The position numbers were made by a program, and so were the translations under genes. A stretch of DNA of 8,566 bases from Flavobacterium sp. (GTDB taxonomy: Bacteria > Bacteroidota > Bacteroidia > Flavobacteriales > Flavobacteriaceae). Shown here piece after piece: positions 6,167 through 8,566 of this stretch. The notes under the pieces are model-generated. The model worked only from the letters and a program-made list of their open reading frames with translations. It was not told the DNA's origin and did not search any database. Each line of letters opens with the position of its first letter. The first letter of the stretch is position 1. The stretch spans positions 1 through 8,566 of the forward strand of contig JAAURU010000136.1 of NCBI GenBank assembly GCA_012032075.1. The letters are read 5' to 3'.

Positions 6167-8106
6167 TTAGAATTGTTTTAATGTATTATTTATTTCATCT
6201 TCAACTATCTTAGCAAAAGCTTCAATAGTCATAGTTTCATTTGTTTTTCCGTCATTACCATGACATCTTACAGAAATCGTTCCGTTTTTCTCCTCATCCT
6301 CACCTACGATTAACATGAATGGATATTTCTGAGTTTCAGCTTCACGAATTTTTTTACCAATAGTTTCGTTTCTATTATCTATTTGGGCGCGAATTTCGTG
6401 ATTTTCTAGCAAATTAAAAACTTTTTGGGCATATTTTTCATATTTCTCACTCAAAGACAAGATTATAGCTTGCTCTGGCATCAGCCAAATAGGGAAATTG
6501 CCACCTGTATGCTCTAGTAAAATTGCAATAAATCTTCCATACTTCCAAAAGGAGCTCTATGAATCATTACTGGTCGGTGTAATTCATTATCGCTACCTTT
6601 ATAGGTTAACTCAAAACGTTCTGGTAAATTGTAATCCACTTGAATGGTTCCTAGTTGCCAACTTCTACCCAAAGCATCCTTAACCATAAAGTCTAATTTA
6701 GGACCGTAAAAGGCAGCTTCACCATACTCAATCACATAATTCAATGCTTTATCTTTAGCTGCATTAATGATAGCTTGTTCTGCTTTTTCCCAGTTTTCAT
6801 CACTGCCTATGTATTTATCTCTATTTTCTTTATCACGTAAAGAAACCTGAGCAGTAAAGTTTTCAAAACCTAAAGAACCAAATACATATAATACTAGATC
6901 AATTACATTTTTAAACTCAGCATCTAATTGATCAGGAGTACAAAATATATGAGCATCATCTTGAGTAAATCCTCTTACACGAGTCAAACCATGTAATTCT
7001 CCACTTTGTTCATATCTATATACAGTACCAAATTCAGCATAACGCTTTGGTAAGTCTTTATAAGACCATGGTCTCGCATTATATATTTCACAGTGATGCG
7101 GACAATTCATTGGTTTTAATAAAAACTCTTCTCCTTCAGCAGGTGTGTGTATTGGCTGAAAACTATCGGCACCATATTTTGCATAATGACCAGAAGTAAC
7201 ATAAAGTTCTTTCTGACCAATATGTGGGGTAACTACTTGTTCATAACCAGCTTTCTTTTGTGCTTTCTTTAAAAATTGTTCCAATCTATCACGTAAAGCA
7301 GCTCCTTTTGGCAACCATAAAGGTAAACCCTGACCTACTCGTTGAGAAAAATGAAATAATTCTAATTCTTTTCCTAATTTTCTATGGTCACGTTTTTTTG
7401 CTTCTTCTAATAGTTGTAGGTAATCTGTCAAATCTTTTTGCTTAGGAAAAGAAATTCCATAAACACGAGTCAACTGCTTGTTTTTTTCATTTCCTCTCCA
7501 GTAAGCACCAGCAACAGATAAAATTTTCATCGCTTTTATTATTCCAGTATTTGGAATATGACCACCACGGCATAAATCAGTAAATGTAGAATGATCACAA
7601 AAAGTAATAGTACCATCTTCTAAATTTTCAATCAATTCAGTTTTATACTCATTGTCTTTATATATGGATAACGCTTCCGCTTTTGAAACCGAACGTAATT
7701 TAAATTCATGTTTCTCTCTAGAAATTTCTAAAACACGATCTTCAATTTTCTTAAAATCAGCTTCAGATATTTTTTTATCACCAAAATCAACATCATAGTA
7801 GAAACCATTGTCAATTGCAGGGCCTATCGTTAACTTAATATTAGGATACATTTCCTCTAAAGCTTGTGCCATAACGTGAGAAGTAGAATGCCAAAAAGCT
7901 TTCTTGCCTTCATCATTATTCCAAGTATATAAAATAAGAAAACCATCGGTGGTAAGTGGAGTAGTGGTTTCAACAGTAGTACCATTGAAAGAAGCTGAAA
8001 TCACATTTCTAGCCAAACCTTCGCTTATACTCAAAGCAACATCCATAGGAGTTGTATCTTTCACAAACTCCTTAACCGAACCATCCGGTAAAGTAATCTT
8101 TATCAT
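6167..8106 (-). CDS. thrS: Threonyl-tRNA synthetase, interrupted by one apparent base loss
   Basis: ThrRS charges tRNA-Thr in the cytoplasm and edits mischarged serine. In order: TGS domain (residues 1-62, MIKITLPDGS); editing domain with HSTSH (H73 and H77) and CRGGH (C179, H183); class II catalytic core with zinc ligands C335 (MNCPHHC), H386 (DDAHIF) and H516 (IHRAPFG). Motif 2 is YRYEQSGELHGLTRVRGF. The literal frame ends at residue 530 with GSMEDLLQFY and a stop. Inserting one A after GGA AGT ATG GAA (missing T near 6535-6536 on the plus strand) gives GSMERFIAILLEHTGGNFP and joins, without a gap, to the anticodon-binding domain (MPEQAIILSLSEKYEKYAQK to the stop at 6167-6169). The repaired protein is about 646 residues, normal for bacteria. 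Since ThrRS is essential and no second copy is visible, I treat the shift as a likely sequence error. It is the first gene of the operon. Confidence 0.95.
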
Positions 8107-8127
8107 TTGTTAAAATTTAATGAGGTG

Positions 8128-8158
8128 CAAATATAATACAATACAAAAACAAACACAA
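8128..8158 (-). promoter_or_regulatory. Promoter of the thrS-infC-rpmI-rplT operon
   Basis: On the minus strand TATATTTG (8135-8128) matches TAnnTTTG perfectly. A TTG (8158-8156, within ATTG) lies 20 bases upstream of it, a spacing known for Bacteroidota -33/-7 promoters. The 5' leader to the thrS ATG at 8106 would be only about 15-20 bases. The spacing and sequence make this the best promoter in the window. Confidence 0.6.
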
Positions 8159-8227
8159 TATATATATAAGTATAGATATTATTTATTTTTCAAACAGCAC
8201 CACAAAAACTCATATTTAGCATCCCGC

Positions 8228-8299
8228 AGTTCGAGTTTTTTATAAAATGCGACTAGCAATTTTATAAAAAAGTATCGAGGACTCTTCAACTGAAAAAAA
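8228..8299. repeat. Hairpin repeat element, copy A
   Basis: AGTTCGAG (8228-8235), then a stem of 13 perfect pairs, TTTTTTATAAAAT (8236-8248) with ATTTTATAAAAAA (8259-8271), around GCGACTAGCA, then GTATCGAG (8272-8279). Similarity to copy B continues through ACTCTTCAACTGAAAAA. A reverse CTCGATAC follows at 8304-8311, so GTATCGAG/CTCGATAC may make a second outer hairpin. Confidence 0.75.
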
Positions 8300-8480
8300 G
8301 CTTCTCGATACGCTTCGCACTTGAAGTGACGTGGATTGTGTTGAATAATTGTACTAAAAACAAAACCTTCTCGATATCCTCCATATTCAGACAAGCTTTT
8401 TCAACTCTACGTTATTCCATTTTAAAAACTCGAAGTGATGTAGCTAGTGTATAGAAAAACCAAATGTCATTATAACCGTT

Positions 8481-8554
8481 AGTTCGAGTGGCTTTTAGGA
8501 AATGCGAATAGCAATTTCATAAAAGTTGTATCGAGAACTCGTCTACTGGAAAAA
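8481..8554. repeat. Hairpin repeat element, copy B
   Basis: The same order as copy A, 253 bases downstream and in the same orientation: AGTTCGAG (8481-8488), stem with loop GAATA (8506-8510), GTATCGAG (8528-8535), then ACTCGTCTACTGGAAAAA. Two stem positions differ from copy A by paired changes that keep base pairing. Any reverse arm matching CTCGATAC would lie beyond the window. Confidence 0.75.
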
Positions 8555-8566
8555 TATAGAGAATTC

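Larger units (their letters stand above)
8159..8566. other. Gene-free, repeat-rich region upstream of thrS
   Basis: No coding gene is supported here. A 71-codon open frame on the minus strand (8394-8179) runs through repeat DNA, has no recognisable family sequence and no visible start signals. The region holds an AT dinucleotide run (8157-8167), two copies of a hairpin element, and scattered related words: CTCGATAC (8304-8311), CTTGAAGTGACG (8320-8331), CTCGATATCC (8370-8379) and CTCGAAGTGATG (8429-8440). The window ends in GAATTC, an EcoRI site that may be coincidental. Confidence 0.6.

Noticed and set aside
6167..6481. A stand-alone anticodon-binding-domain protein
   Set aside because: It joins thrS with one restored base and no lost residues, so a separate gene is unnecessary.
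6498..6683. Plus-strand open frame opposite thrS
   Set aside because: It lies antisense to conserved ThrRS motif 3 sequence, which explains the DNA fully.
7260..7445. Plus-strand open frame with hydrophobic C-terminal half
   Set aside because: It is antisense to the conserved ThrRS core; hydrophobicity arises from the complement of Lys/Glu-rich codons.
7904..8113. Plus-strand open frame opposite the thrS start
   Set aside because: Antisense to the TGS domain of ThrRS, with no independent support.
8107..8160. T-box or threonine attenuator before thrS
   Set aside because: The likely 5' leader is only about 15-20 bases, with no stem, Thr-codon run or terminator; T-box control is not typical of this phylum.
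8179..8394. Minus-strand open frame of 71 codons upstream of thrS
   Set aside because: It runs through the hairpin repeat DNA, has no family resemblance or signal peptide, and no promoter or start context. It looks like a chance frame in repeats.
8561..8566. EcoRI site at the window end as evidence of a cloned fragment
   Set aside because: Another GAATTC occurs at 117-122 and the left end is not an EcoRI site, so a coincidence cannot be excluded.

Overview
The window reads as chromosomal DNA from a Flavobacterium-like member of the Flavobacteriaceae (Bacteroidota). The support is: strongly AT-rich genes; two secreted proteins ending in type IX secretion (T9SS) sorting domains; candidate promoters with the Bacteroidota -7 motif TAnnTTTG; few Shine-Dalgarno sequences; and intergenic mini-repeats (hairpins built on ATGCTGAA / TTCAGCAT and on TTCGAG / GTATCGAG) of a type I recall from flavobacterial genomes. 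The gene families are familiar. I found no convincing undescribed multi-gene system.

Layout, left to right. Positions 1-539 (+) hold the C-terminal part of a conserved Bacteroidota protein usually labelled asparagine synthetase B. Positions 657-1868 (+) encode an intact BspA-type leucine-rich-repeat surface protein with eight exact 23-residue repeats. Positions 1991-3586 (+) hold a second T9SS-exported protein, with a LamG-like domain, whose frame is broken about five times. A perfect palindromic terminator at 3592-3621 sits between it and the convergent rlmF gene (3620-4582, -), a 23S rRNA methyltransferase whose last 40 codons are also broken. The rest is a minus-strand translation operon, thrS (8106-6167), infC (6143-5580), rpmI (5402-5205), rplT (5040-4696), closed by a terminator at 4631-4663. 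Positions 8160-8566, upstream of thrS, contain no gene I can support, but do contain a repeated hairpin element.

Together the minus-strand genes make and modify the translation apparatus: threonyl-tRNA synthetase, initiation factor 3, ribosomal proteins L35 and L20, and probably an m6A mark in 23S rRNA. The plus-strand pair are probably cell-surface or secreted proteins exported by T9SS.

Two things deserve attention. First, single- or double-base indels break four genes, including thrS, which should be essential. Most lie in homopolymers, and the conserved protein resumes immediately in another frame, so base-calling or assembly error is the likeliest cause. Second, the gaps inside the ribosomal operon and the region upstream of thrS are filled with short repeats. 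The two copies of the hairpin repeat near the right end differ by compensatory base-pair changes, which suggests selection on the folded form.
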